Origin: DATARN01 sp963851105
GTDB taxonomy: Bacteria > Actinomycetota > Acidimicrobiia > Acidimicrobiales > Palsa-688
Reading direction: 5' to 3'
Assembly: GCA_963851105.1 (NCBI GenBank)
Contig: CAWKNP010000009.1
Span: 1 to 64,000, forward strand
Length of the DNA: 64,000 nt
The notes beneath the pieces are model-generated. The model did not search any database, was not told where the DNA came from, and was given only the letters and a program-made list of their open reading frames with translations. Below are positions 52,862 to 61,839 of the stretch, one piece after another. The position numbers were made by a program, and so were the translations under genes. Numbering within the stretch: the stretch's first letter is position 1; the number at the start of each line of letters is the position of its first letter.

Positions 52862-53965
52862 GTGAGCGCACCCGCGGTCGTCTTCGGTGGCCCCTCGCCC
52901 GAGCACGACGTGAGCATCCTGACCGGCCTCCAGGCCGCCCACACCTTGGGATCGGTCCTTGCGATCTACTGGGCCAAGACCGGAGACTTCTACTCCGTCG
53001 ACCCCGGCCTCGAGAGCGAGGCGTTCGTCGAGGGGGTGCCCAAAGGCGCCAAGGACCTGCGCCTGGTGGCCAGTCCCGGTGGCGGTTTCGTGGCCGGCAA
53101 GGGCGGCCTGCTGGGCAAGGAGCGCCCGCTCGAGATCTCCGCGGTCGTCAACTGCTGCCACGGCGGCCCGGGCGAGGACGGGACCCTGCAGGCGGCGCTC
53201 GACCTGGCCGGCGTGGCGTACACCGGTCCGAGCGTGGCCGGCGCCAGCCTCGGCATGGACAAGTTGGCCTTCGCGGGCGCGGTGGTCGCCGCCGGCTTGC
53301 CCGCCCTGCCCCGGGCGCTGGTGGGAACCGGCCGCCCCGCCCCGGCGGCGGCCGGCCCCTACATCGTCAAGCCCCGCTTCGGCGGCTCCTCGATCGGCAT
53401 CGAGGTCGTCGAGGATTGGGCGACGGCGTGTGCGGTGGCGGCGAGCAGCGTCCACCTCCGCCGGGGCGCCGTGGCCGAGCCTTACCGGCCCGAGTCCTAC
53501 GACCTCAACATCGGGGTCCGCACCTGGCCGGAGCTGCAGTTCTCGGCCATCGAGCGCCCCATCCGCTCGCCGGGGTCGTCGGAGATCCTCGGGTACATCG
53601 ACAAGTACGTGGGGGGCGAGGGGATGGTCAGCGCCCCCCGGGAACTGCCGGCCAAGATTCCGGAATCGCTGGAAAAAGGGGTGCGGGATGCCGCGGCCGC
53701 AGTAGCCGCGCTCGCCCTCGTGCGCGGCGTGGCCCGGATCGATTTCCTGGTCGACGAGGGCGCCTGGTACGTGAACGAGGTGAACACCATCCCCGGCTCG
53801 CTGGCCAAGTACCTGTGGGTGGCGCCAGCGGCCGTCTCGTTCCCCGCATTGCTGCAGGACTTGCTGAGCGAGGCCGCCAAGCGGCCCACGTTCCGGCCCG
53901 ACGCCACCGGCGCCGACGGCCTGATCCTGCGTTCGGCCACCTCTATCGCACGGAAGTTGGGCTGA
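52862..53965 (+). CDS. ddl: D-alanine--D-alanine ligase
   Basis: The 367-aa ATP-grasp ligase has VVFGGPSPEHDVSILTG, HGGPGEDGTLQAALDLAGV, GPSVAGASLGMDKLA, IVKPRFGGSSIGIEVV and the final NEVNTIPGSLAKYLW. The omega-loop has IDKYVGGEG; the Lys-Tyr pair fits D-Ala-D-Ala rather than D-Ala-D-lactate synthesis. GTG 52862 has AAAGGA eight bases upstream; an ATG three codons earlier lacks spacing. It follows the MurF-like gene by 13 bases. Confidence 0.85.
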   Translation: MSAPAVVFGGPSPEHDVSILTGLQAAHTLGSVLAIYWAKTGDFYSVDPGLESEAFVEGVPKGAKDLRLVASPGGGFVAGKGGLLGKERPLEISAVVNCCHGGPGEDGTLQAALDLAGVAYTGPSVAGASLGMDKLAFAGAVVAAGLPALPRALVGTGRPAPAAAGPYIVKPRFGGSSIGIEVVEDWATACAVAASSVHLRRGAVAEPYRPESYDLNIGVRTWPELQFSAIERPIRSPGSSEILGYIDKYVGGEGMVSAPRELPAKIPESLEKGVRDAAAAVAALALVRGVARIDFLVDEGAWYVNEVNTIPGSLAKYLWVAPAAVSFPALLQDLLSEAAKRPTFRPDATGADGLILRSATSIARKLG

Positions 53966-53968
53966 GCC

Positions 53969-54565
53969 ATGGCTTTCCCCCACAAGCTGCTCAACGAGGG
54001 TGAGGAGGTCATCCTCGACCTGCATCCGCACTGGTCGTTCCTGGCGCCGCCGATAGCGGCGGTCGTGGCGACGCTGGTCGCCACGATCTTCGCCATGAAT
54101 GTCCACATCCTCAACTTCGTCCTGGCGGCATTGCTGGTCCTGGCGGTGCTGTGGCTTCTCGTCCGCTACGCCAAGTGGGCGACGACCAGCCTGGTGCTGA
54201 CCAACCACCGCCTGGTGCACCGCTCCGGTGTCCTGGCCAAGAGCGGTCGGGAGATCCCGCTCGATCACATCAACGACATCAGCTACAAGCAGCGGATCTT
54301 CGAGCGGATGATCGGCGCCGGCGACGTGGTGATTGAATCGGCGGGCGAACGGGGCCAGGAGGTGTTCGCCAACCTGCCGAAGCCGGGGCGGATCCAAAAC
54401 GAGATCTACCGTCAGATCGAGGGCGCGAAGCAACAGTCGGGCGGCGGTCGTGCCGCCCTGTCGATCCCCGAGCAGATCGAGAAGCTCGACGAGTTGCGCC
54501 AGCGAGGGGCCATCACCCAGGCCGAGTTCGACGCCAAGAAGGCCCAGCTGCTCGACCGGCTGTGA
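53969..54565 (+). CDS. Membrane PH-domain protein with C-terminal SHOCT motif
   Basis: The 198-aa protein has two N-terminal helices (about 27-65), a bacterial PH (bPH2/YdbS-like) domain with LTNHRLVHRSGVLAKSGREIPLDHINDI split across residues about 75-150, and a terminal SHOCT motif (IEKLDELRQRGAITQAEFDAKKAQLL). It is a probable membrane scaffold. It overlaps the next gene by four bases (GTGA) and follows ddl by three. Confidence 0.82.
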   Translation: MAFPHKLLNEGEEVILDLHPHWSFLAPPIAAVVATLVATIFAMNVHILNFVLAALLVLAVLWLLVRYAKWATTSLVLTNHRLVHRSGVLAKSGREIPLDHINDISYKQRIFERMIGAGDVVIESAGERGQEVFANLPKPGRIQNEIYRQIEGAKQQSGGGRAALSIPEQIEKLDELRQRGAITQAEFDAKKAQLLDRL

Positions 54566-55904
54566 GAGCGCCGCCGCGGGCGGTGGCGGTGCTGACGGCC
54601 GCGTCGCTGCTGTGGGGATGCTCGGTCCACAAGACGGCCAACGGTGCCGCCGGCGCGCCCAGCGGCGTCGTGAGCGCGGGCGCCGACACCGATCGGGGGG
54701 TGACGGCCACCAGCATCATCATCGGCGCCGTGGCCTACCGCCAGGACTCGTTCGCCCAGTTCGGTCTGGCCAGCCTCGGTGGCCGCCCGGTGGGCGACCT
54801 CCTGAAGCCGTTCGTCGACGACCTCAACGCCCACGGCGGCATCGGCGGCCGCCAGGTCACCCTGGCGGTGTCGGAGTTCAGCCCACTGGTGCCCGCCGAA
54901 GCGCAGACAGCCTGTGTCGACCAGGCCGACGACAAGAAGGTGTTCGTCACCCTCGCCGAGGTGAGCCTGACCGACGACGCCCAGGAGAAGTGCCTCGCTT
55001 CGCGGCAGACGCCCGTGGTGACCAGCAACTCGTCGTCGCTGGCGGACCTGGCCGCCGACCAGGGGTGGGTCCACCAGATCGCGATGTCGCGGGACCGCAT
55101 GTTCAAGAACTGGGTCGACTGGCTGGTCGCCTCGGGCACGGCCACGCCGGCCAGCAAGATCGGCCTGGTCCACGCCGACACGCCTGAGGACGACGCGCTG
55201 GCGGCCAACGTCTTCGCCCCCTACCTGCGGTCCCGGGGCCTGAACCTGGCGGCCGAGGCGACCTTCGGCGGCCTGACGATCGCGTCGGCAGGCAGCGACG
55301 CCAATACCGCCGCGGCGCGTTTCGCGACGCCGGGGTCAACCTGATCCTTCCGGACCTCGATTTCCTGCGCACGTTCTTGTTCTTGACCGCGTCCGGGGCC
55401 ATGGGCTCGCTGGCGCACTATTCGGTCAGCGACCTCGGCCAGCTGTCGCTCAGCGTCGCCACCAGCTTCTACCCCGACACCTTCGCGGGGACGAAGGGAA
55501 TCACCGCCTACACCAACGACATCACCGAGGCGGGCACGGCACCGGCCTCCGCCGCCCTGCAGTCCTGCCTCGCCATCTACCGCACCGGGGGCCGGACGCT
55601 GCCCGCCAGCGGCGTGGCCCGCCTGGCGGAAGAAGTCCAGGTGGCCCAGTTCTGCCAGGAGCTGGGGTTGGTGAAAGAGGTGGCGTCGCGGGCCGGCCGC
55701 CACCTCAACCGGGCCTCGTTCAGCGCGGCGTTCGACCAGTTGACCGGCTGGTCGTCCCAGGCGGCGCTGACCGGGCCGCTCAGCTTCGGGCCGGGGAAGT
55801 TCGACGGTGCCGACAACTACCGGGCGATCACCTGGCAGGCCGATTGTGGCGGCGGGAACAGCTGCTACCGCGAGGTGGCGCCATTCACCAAGGGCCGGTG
55901 GTAA
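54562..55904 (+). CDS. Liv-type ABC transporter substrate-binding lipoprotein, apparent frameshift
   Basis: The protein has a signal with lipobox SLLWGC, then a type I periplasmic-binding fold (TSIIIGAVAYRQDSFAQFG, LLKPFVDDLNAHGGIGGRQV). At about 55323 the frame hits a TGA at 55342-55344. Another frame continues exactly as RFRDAGVNLILPDLDFLRTF to TAU-free sequence ending in KGRW at 55904. Restoring one C (TTCGCG to TTCCGCG) joins both halves into about 447 aa. GTG 54562 overlaps the PH gene. It is the binding component for the following livF-livHM-livG genes. Confidence 0.78.
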
Positions 55905-56593
55905 CTCCCGCCCTGGAGGTGCAGGGCCTCGCCGTCAGCTACGGGCCGGTGACGGTCTGTCGCGGCGTCGACCTCCGATTGGGCGCCGACGCGGTCGGCG
56001 CGCTGACGGGAACCAACGGAGCGGGCAAGTCGAGCGTCCTGCGGGCATTGGCGGGCCTGGCACGCTCGGAGGGGAGCATCAAGCTGTTCGGCGAGGAGAT
56101 CTCGGGTCTGTCGGCGCGCCAGCGTGCCCGCAAGGGCCTGATCCTGGCGGCGGGCGGCGCCGGCACGTTCGCGTCGTTGACCGTCGAGGAGAGCGTCGCG
56201 CTCGGCCTGTGGTCGCAGCAGGCCGGGGGGGCGGCCATGGTCGAAGAGGTGCTCGCCCTTTTTCCCGGCCTCGCCTCCCGACGCCGGCAACGCTGCGCCA
56301 CCCTCTCGGCGGGCGAGCAACAGTTGGTGGTCCTGGCCCGGGCGCTGGCCGGGCGGCCCAGGGTCCTGCTCGTCGACGAGCTCACGCTCGGCCTGGCGGG
56401 CGCCGCGGCCGACGATGTGGCCGGCGTCGTCGGGGCCCGAGCGCCGCTGTTGCTGGTCGACCAATCGATGAGCCGGGCGCTCGGCCTGGCGGCGTGGGTG
56501 TGGTTCCTCGAGCGGGGCGAGGTCCGGTTCTCGGGTCCGCCGGCGGCCCTGGCGGCCCGGCAGGACCTGCTTCAGCCGGTGCTGTTCGCTTGA
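55898..56593 (+). CDS. Branched-chain amino-acid-type ABC transporter ATPase (LivF-like)
   Basis: The 231-aa ATPase has Walker A GTNGAGKSSVL, signature LSAGEQQLVVLARAL, Walker B VLLVDELTLGL and a Gln-containing H-loop region (LLVDQSMSRAL) in place of the usual His. The GTG at 55898 overlaps the binding-protein stop, and the gene overlaps the permease gene (TTGA). It is the LivF half of a Liv-type importer. Confidence 0.83.
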   Translation: MVTPALEVQGLAVSYGPVTVCRGVDLRLGADAVGALTGTNGAGKSSVLRALAGLARSEGSIKLFGEEISGLSARQRARKGLILAAGGAGTFASLTVEESVALGLWSQQAGGAAMVEEVLALFPGLASRRRQRCATLSAGEQQLVVLARALAGRPRVLLVDELTLGLAGAAADDVAGVVGARAPLLLVDQSMSRALGLAAWVWFLERGEVRFSGPPAALAARQDLLQPVLFA

Positions 56594-58491
56594 CGGTCAC
56601 TGCCGCCACCGCCGTGGCCGGTGTCATCGCCGGGCTCGGCATCGGCGGCCTAGCGGTGGGCCTGGTCCTCGTGTACCGGGCCAGCAGGGTCATCAACCTG
56701 GCCCAGGCGGAGCTGGGCGCGGCCGCCGCCGCCCTGTGCGCCTGGCTGGTGCGCCAGGGCCACCTGCCCTTCGCCGTCGCGGCGGTCGTCGCGGTCGGGT
56801 CGGCGGCGGTGGCCGGCGCCCTGATCGAGATGCTGGTGGTGCGGCGGATCGCCTCGGGATCGGCGGCCGCGGTGGTGATCGCCACCGCCGGCGTGGGCGA
56901 GGTGCTGCTCGCCGTCGCCCTAGTGGTGATCACCGCCATCGGCGACCGGGGCGGCTACCCCGTGCCGTTCCGGGCGACGGTCGATCTCGGTCGCGGCGTC
57001 ATCCTCCACGGCGCCGACGTGGCGTTGCTGGTGGTGATCTCGGCGGCCGGTCTGGCGCTCGCGGCGGTCCTGCGGATGACCCGGCTGGGCGCTGCCGCCC
57101 GAGCCGCGTCGGACAACCCGGCGGCCGCCCGCATGGCGGGGGTGCCCGTGTCCTTGGTCTCGGCCGGCGCCTGGGCGGCCGCAGCCGCGCTGGCGGCGGT
57201 CGTGGTGATCTGCCTGCTGGCGGGGCGGCCGATCGTGGGCACGGAATCCCTCGGCCCCGAGGTGCTCTTCGAGTCCCTGGCCGCTGCGGTTGTGGCTCGC
57301 TTCTGGAACCTGCCGGTCGCGCTGGCGGCCGGGGTGGGGATCGGGATGATCGAGCAGGTCGTCGCCTACAACTGGCCCGGCGGCGCCCGAGTCGTGGTGC
57401 TGTTCGCCGTCACGGCCGGGGCGGCGCTGGTGCTGCGGCCCGGGCGGGGCCGGCGCAACGAGCCGGAGGCGGCCGGCGACTGGCTGCTGGTTCCGGTACT
57501 GCCGGGCCGCCCGCGCGGCGGGGGCTGGGGTCACGCCTTGGCGGGGCCGGCCGCCCTGGCCGCGGTGGTGCTCGCCGTGGTGCGTTGGGCCAGCAACAGC
57601 CAGGCGCTGACGTTCACCACCATCGCCGCCTATGCCCTGCTGGCCATTTCCGCCACCTTGATCGTCGGCGTGGCCGGCCAGCTGTCGCTCGGCCAGGTGG
57701 GCTTTTTCGGTGTCGGGGCCGCCGTGTCGTACCAGCTGGCGGCGGTCGTCGGCGCCCCGTTCTGGTTGGCGTTTCTCGGCGCCGGGTTGACCGCCGCGGT
57801 GGTGTCGGCGCTGGTCGGCGTGCCCGCGTTGCGTGGCCAGGGGCCACTGTTCGCAGTGACCAGCCTGGGTTTCGCCCTGGTGGCCGCGGGCTGGCTCCTC
57901 TCCCAGCCGTGGCTGCTCGGGTCGGGGGCCTACATCCCCCGTCCGATCCTGGGCCCCATCGACCTGGCGGGGCAACGGGCCTATTTCGTGTTCGCGGTCG
58001 TGTCCCTGGGGGTGGCGGCGGTGATGGCCCGGGTCTTGTTGCGGCGGTCGCCGGGGCGGCTCGTGGTGGCGGTCCGGGACAACGAGGAGGCGGCGACGTC
58101 GTTCGGGGTGATCCCGGCGGCGACCAAGCTGGCAGCGTTCGCCCTGGCCGGGTTCCTGGCGGGGATCGCCGGCGCGGTGTATGGCCATGGCCTCCAGTCG
58201 GTGTCGGTGAACGATTTCCCGGTGGCGTCGCCCGGCCTGCAGATTGGGGCCCTCGACAGTGTGCGGATCGTCGCCATTGCCGTGATCGGGGGCTTGGGCT
58301 CGGTCTGGGGGGCGGTGGCCGCGGCCGCCGTCATCGTGGGCGTCGACGAGCTCACGACCAGCGCCGCGCTGCGGCTCGCCACCACCGGGGCGGGGCTGCT
58401 GCTGGTCCTGCTCGTCCTTCCCGGCGGGCTGGCAGGGCTCGTGTCGTCGGCGCGGACACGTGTGGGGCGGATCGGGCGGGTGTCGGGGTGA
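56590..58491 (+). CDS. Fused Liv-type permease (LivH-LivM in one chain)
   Basis: The 633-aa membrane protein contains two permeases. Residues about 1-290 are LivH-like (VINLAQAELGAAAAALCAWL, ARMAGVPVSLVSAGAWA). Residues about 310-620 are LivM-like (AISATLIVGVAGQLSLGQVGFFGVGA split, VRDNEEAATSFGVIPAATKL, AGIAGAVYGHGLQSVS, AVIGGLGSVWGAV). In most genomes these are separate genes. The TTG start at 56590 is fixed by the TTGA overlap with the ATPase gene. The substrate is probably an amino acid, amide or urea-like solute. Confidence 0.85.
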   Translation: MTVTAATAVAGVIAGLGIGGLAVGLVLVYRASRVINLAQAELGAAAAALCAWLVRQGHLPFAVAAVVAVGSAAVAGALIEMLVVRRIASGSAAAVVIATAGVGEVLLAVALVVITAIGDRGGYPVPFRATVDLGRGVILHGADVALLVVISAAGLALAAVLRMTRLGAAARAASDNPAAARMAGVPVSLVSAGAWAAAAALAAVVVICLLAGRPIVGTESLGPEVLFESLAAAVVARFWNLPVALAAGVGIGMIEQVVAYNWPGGARVVVLFAVTAGAALVLRPGRGRRNEPEAAGDWLLVPVLPGRPRGGGWGHALAGPAALAAVVLAVVRWASNSQALTFTTIAAYALLAISATLIVGVAGQLSLGQVGFFGVGAAVSYQLAAVVGAPFWLAFLGAGLTAAVVSALVGVPALRGQGPLFAVTSLGFALVAAGWLLSQPWLLGSGAYIPRPILGPIDLAGQRAYFVFAVVSLGVAAVMARVLLRRSPGRLVVAVRDNEEAATSFGVIPAATKLAAFALAGFLAGIAGAVYGHGLQSVSVNDFPVASPGLQIGALDSVRIVAIAVIGGLGSVWGAVAAAAVIVGVDELTTSAALRLATTGAGLLLVLLVLPGGLAGLVSSARTRVGRIGRVSG

Positions 58492-58600
58492 CGCCGGCGC
58501 TGGGTGTAGGGCGGTCTAGTCGTGCGGGTGTCCGGGTGATGCCGGCGCTGCGTGTGGGGCGGATCGGTCGGGTGTCCGGGTGACGCCGGCGCTGCGTGCC
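58465..58600 (+). repeat. Three tandem 44-48 bp repeats at the permease/ATPase junction
   Basis: Units at 58465-58508, 58509-58556 and 58557-58600 each run GGGCGG, then GGGTGTC, then GGGTGA-YGCCGGCGCTG. The first spans the permease stop and the last spans the livG-like GTG start. The repeats have pushed the two genes 88 bases apart, in a cluster where other junctions overlap. Confidence 0.7.
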
Positions 58601-59293
58601 AGTGGTCTGGTCGTGCGCTACGGGGGGGTGGCGGCTCTCGACGGGGTCGACCTGGCGGTCTCGGCGGGGGAGATCCTCGGCCTGGTCGGAGCCAACGGCG
58701 CCGGCAAGACGACCGCGCTCGACTGCCTCTCGGGGTACACCCGCCCTTCGGCGGGGCAGGTGTGGCTGGGGGACAGGGACATCAGCGGGCTCGGGGCGGG
58801 GCGCCGGGGGCGGCTGGGGATCGTGCGGTCGTTTTTCGACGCCCGGTTGTTTCCGACCATGGCGGCGGGCGAGGTGCTGCAGTTGGCGGGGCGGCGGCGG
58901 GGACGGGGGATCGCTGCGCACGACGACCGCGGCGGCGGCCTTGTCGGGGCCATGGGGCTCGAGCCCTACCTCGACCATCGGGTGGGGGAGCTGTCGACCG
59001 GCTTGCGCAAGCGCCTTGACCTGGCGTGCATGGCGGCCCTGGCGCCCCGGGTCCTGCTGCTCGACGAGCCCTCGGCCGGCCTCGCCGGCGTCGAGGTGCC
59101 GCCGCTGGCCGGATGGCTGCGCCGGTTGCGGGACTCGACGGGAGCTGCGGTGATCATCGTCGAGCACGACCTGCCGCTGGTGTGGGACGTGGCCGACCGG
59201 GTGCTCATCCTGGCGGGCGGCCGGGTGGCGAGTAGTGGGCCGCCCGAGGCGCTGCGGGGGCATCCCGCCCTGGCCTTCGGACGGTTCGGGTAG
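58580..59293 (+). CDS. Liv-type ABC transporter ATPase (LivG-like)
   Basis: The 237-aa ATPase has Walker A GANGAGKTTAL, Q-loop region IVRSFFDARLFP, signature ELSTGLRKRLDLA (a LivG-like variant of LSGGQ), Walker B VLLLDEPSAGLAG and H-loop IVEHDLPLVWDVADRV. It completes the transporter with the LivF-like ATPase and the fused permease. GTG 58580 lies within the last tandem repeat. Its stop abuts a bidirectional palindrome. Confidence 0.85.
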   Translation: MTPALRASGLVVRYGGVAALDGVDLAVSAGEILGLVGANGAGKTTALDCLSGYTRPSAGQVWLGDRDISGLGAGRRGRLGIVRSFFDARLFPTMAAGEVLQLAGRRRGRGIAAHDDRGGGLVGAMGLEPYLDHRVGELSTGLRKRLDLACMAALAPRVLLLDEPSAGLAGVEVPPLAGWLRRLRDSTGAAVIIVEHDLPLVWDVADRVLILAGGRVASSGPPEALRGHPALAFGRFG

Positions 59294-59344
59294 AGGGGTA
59301 GCGCGATTTCCGCCGTGTACACGACGGAAATCGCGCTACCCCTC
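59293..59344. repeat. 52-bp palindrome between convergent genes, copy 2
   Basis: Two 26-base arms centred on GTGTACAC (59315-59322) pair with a single mismatch. The sequence is nearly identical to that at 11693-11742. The element touches the stop of the LivG-like gene (+) and contains the stop codon of the Rieske gene (-). A shared bidirectional terminator or mobile REP-like element fits. Confidence 0.78.
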
Positions 59345-61090
59345 CTCGAAAAGGTTCTCGCCGCGCCGCAGGCGGGTCGCGATGCGCACCGTCTGAGGGA
59401 GCTCGCGGCGGGTCGGGGTGTGGGCGGCCAGGAAACGGGCGGTGCCCGCCAGCAGCAGGGCCTGGGGCTCCGATCCGTCGGGCCACGCCGCCGCCTGGCG
59501 GGCGGCCGCCTCGACGGTCTGGAACCAATGAAACTCGGCATCCTCGGACACGAGGGCGTGGCCGAGCGCGGCAGTGACCGCCGCGGGGTCGCCGCCGGCA
59601 CGCAACCAGCTGTAGACGATGGCGCCCGCCCGGTCGACCTGGCCCTGCTCGTCCCAGCATGCCTGCAGGTCAGCCAGGTCGGAGCCGGCGACGGGGACCA
59701 GCCGGGCGGCGGGCACATTGAGGAACCGGTCGAGGTACACCTTGAGCACCCCGTGCACGACGCCGCGAAGCAGGTCCACCGACGGCGCCCGGGTCAGGGC
59801 CTGGTGGAGGGCGTTGGCGTAGGTGAAGCCGTGGTGGACGACGTCCCAGTCGCCGTGGTCGTTCTGCACGTGGAAGCGGGTGATGCGCAGGCCTGCGGCG
59901 AGGGCGAGGGCGCGCCCCGCTTGCTCCGCGCTGAGGCCGGCCTGTAGGGCGTCGAGGAGGGCGTCGACGGCCGCCTGGGGGTCATCGTCGGAGACGGACC
60001 CCGGTCCGACGCCGAGCACGCGCCAGGCCAAAGCGGCCACTTCCTCGTCGCCGAGCCCAGGACCGTTCCCGAACACGTCGCCTTCGGCGCTGAGCCGGCG
60101 CTCGGCGTCGCGGGCGAGGGCGGCCAGGTCGTGGGGGTGCCGCCAGGCGCCGCCTTCCTCCGAGCGGCGGGCGCCGGCCGTCTGGGCGACCAGCGTCGGG
60201 AGTATGGCGGGGGCCGTCTCCCAGCCCAGCAGCGCGACGGCCTCGAACGCCTTGTTGGTGAAGTCGAGGGTGTGGCCTCCGTCGACGAACACATGGTCGG
60301 TGGTGGCCGCCAGCATGAACCGTTCGGTGAGGTCCCGCGTGCCCGCGCCGAGGGCGATGGCGGTGGCCAGCGAGCGCTCGGCGGCATCTTCGTTTCGGGT
60401 GTCGATGAACCGGCGGTACCACCCGGCGAGGCGATCGGGCGGCGCGCCGGCGGTGGCCAACGGGGCCAGGGGAAAGAAGTCGGCATGGCCGCGTGTGTCC
60501 CGGGACAGGAACGCCAACCCCTGGACCAGGGCCAGCGCGTGGTCGGCGGGGTCCAGGTGGGGCAGGAGGTTGGCCATCGCGACGAGCACCGTGAGGCCCG
60601 AGCCCCAGCCTTCGCGGCGATGCGTCGTCCCGAAGGCGACGCCCCGGCGCACCGCCTCGACAGGAGAGGCGCCGGCCTCGAGGAGGCCGAGCACCGCCTT
60701 GGCCATCACGAGCGAGAGACCCTGCTCGAGTCCGTCGTCAAGGCGGGCCAGCAACGCCGGTGTGGGGTCGCCCGCCGGGGGCATCAGCACCATGACCCGG
60801 CCATCGTGGATCTCGACGGGGTAGGCGCGTACGTCGTCGGCGAACGGGTCCAGCGTGCCGCCCGAGCACAGGTCGAAGCGGGCGTGGTGCCAGTGGCAGG
60901 TCAGCAGGCCGTCGTCGACCGTGCCCCGGTGCAGCGGGAAACCGAGGTGGGGGCAGCGGTCGTCGACCGCATGGGCGGCGCCGCCGTGCCAGATCACCAC
61001 CACCCCGTGGTTGCCGACCTTGGTGACCAACATCCCCCGAGCCTGAAGGTCGGTCACCGCACCGGCATCGACACCATCGATCAGGTCCAT
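59336..61090 (-). CDS. Rieske [2Fe-2S] protein with large C-terminal helical domain
   Basis: The 584-aa protein has an N-terminal Rieske domain (residues about 15-105) with cluster motifs DRCPHLGFPL (CxH) and LTCHWHHARFDL (CxxH). A roughly 470-residue helical region follows with repeated His (HADFFPLAP, HTLDFTNKAFEAV, HVQNDHGDWDVVHHGFTYANAL). There is no aromatic-dioxygenase mononuclear-iron motif that I can identify. Function unknown. ATG 61088-61090 is used. It is divergent from a SufR-like regulator, which probably controls it. Confidence 0.8.
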   Translation of the reverse strand: MDLIDGVDAGAVTDLQARGMLVTKVGNHGVVVIWHGGAAHAVDDRCPHLGFPLHRGTVDDGLLTCHWHHARFDLCSGGTLDPFADDVRAYPVEIHDGRVMVLMPPAGDPTPALLARLDDGLEQGLSLVMAKAVLGLLEAGASPVEAVRRGVAFGTTHRREGWGSGLTVLVAMANLLPHLDPADHALALVQGLAFLSRDTRGHADFFPLAPLATAGAPPDRLAGWYRRFIDTRNEDAAERSLATAIALGAGTRDLTERFMLAATTDHVFVDGGHTLDFTNKAFEAVALLGWETAPAILPTLVAQTAGARRSEEGGAWRHPHDLAALARDAERRLSAEGDVFGNGPGLGDEEVAALAWRVLGVGPGSVSDDDPQAAVDALLDALQAGLSAEQAGRALALAAGLRITRFHVQNDHGDWDVVHHGFTYANALHQALTRAPSVDLLRGVVHGVLKVYLDRFLNVPAARLVPVAGSDLADLQACWDEQGQVDRAGAIVYSWLRAGGDPAAVTAALGHALVSEDAEFHWFQTVEAAARQAAAWPDGSEPQALLLAGTARFLAAHTPTRRELPQTVRIATRLRRGENLFEEG

Positions 61091-61117
61091 GACGGCGATC
61101 GTAGGCTCGGTGAAGCT

Positions 61118-61151
61118 ATTGAACAAGAAGAACCTTGTTATTTCGTTCAAT
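61118..61151. promoter_or_regulatory. Inverted repeats in the SufR-like/Rieske promoter
   Basis: ATTGAAC (61118-61124) is mirrored by GTTCAAT (61145-61151). A nested AACAAG (61122-61127) is mirrored by CTTGTT (61134-61139). The AT-rich element lies between the divergent starts, as expected for an autoregulating dimeric repressor. Confidence 0.55.
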
Positions 61152-61161
61152 CGGTTAGGGT

Positions 61162-61839
61162 GTGCCTGTGGTCAGCACCACTGTCACCCAGTCGACGACG
61201 CGACGGGCGATCCTGCTCACGATCAAAAAGCGTGGGGAGGCTCGGGCGGAGGAACTGGCGGCGATCCTGGGCATCACGCCGAGCGCGGTCCGCCAGCACC
61301 TGGCGGCCATGCTGGGCGAGGGTCTGGTGGCGATCCGGGAACAGCGCGGCGGCGCCGGTCGGCCCAAGCACGTCTACTCCGTGACTCCCCGGGCCGAGGC
61401 ACTGTTCCCGAAGACCTACGGCGAGCTCACCTGCGAGCTGTTGGAGTACGCGGGCGCCGAGGACCCGGGGACCGTTGAGCGCTTGTTCGAGCGCCGGCGC
61501 CTGCGCCGGGTGGCCGACGCCCAGGTCAGGCTGGTGGGCAAGGATTTCGACGAGCGGGTGGTCGAGCTGGCCAGGATCCTCGACGAGGACGGCTACCTGG
61601 CGGACACCGCCCGCGACGATGCCGGCGGCTGGCGGATCGTGGAGCACAACTGCGCAATCTTGGAAGTGGCCTACCGCTACGGCCAGGCCTGCTCGAGCGA
61701 GATCGGTTTCCTGCGCGAGGTGATGCCCGACGCCGAGATCGACCGGGTGTCGCACATGGCGTCAGGGGAGCATCACTGCGCCTACCGGGTCCGGCGCCGC
61801 CCCGAGGTGGCGGGGGTCGGCGCGGCGCCCGAAGGCTGA
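61162..61839 (+). CDS. SufR-like iron-sulfur-sensing HTH regulator
   Basis: The 225-aa protein has an N-terminal winged helix (RRAILLTIKKRGEARAEELA, ITPSAVRQHLAAMLGEGLV) and a C-terminal sensor with three Cys: HNCAILEVAYRYGQAC and GEHHCAYRV. The spacing CX12CX28C equals the cyanobacterial SufR pattern CX12CX13CX14C with the third Cys replaced by Ala. Such proteins bind a [4Fe-4S] cluster and repress suf genes. Here no suf gene is adjacent; the divergent Rieske gene is the likely target. Its stop overlaps the next start (TGATG). Confidence 0.82.
   Translation: MPVVSTTVTQSTTRRAILLTIKKRGEARAEELAAILGITPSAVRQHLAAMLGEGLVAIREQRGGAGRPKHVYSVTPRAEALFPKTYGELTCELLEYAGAEDPGTVERLFERRRLRRVADAQVRLVGKDFDERVVELARILDEDGYLADTARDDAGGWRIVEHNCAILEVAYRYGQACSSEIGFLREVMPDAEIDRVSHMASGEHHCAYRVRRRPEVAGVGAAPEG

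Noticed and set aside
55807..58491. An 894-aa frame covering the LivF-like gene and the permease
   Set aside because: The first 260 residues are Arg/Gly-rich antithetic-frame translation of the ATPase; the permease starts at TTG 56590.
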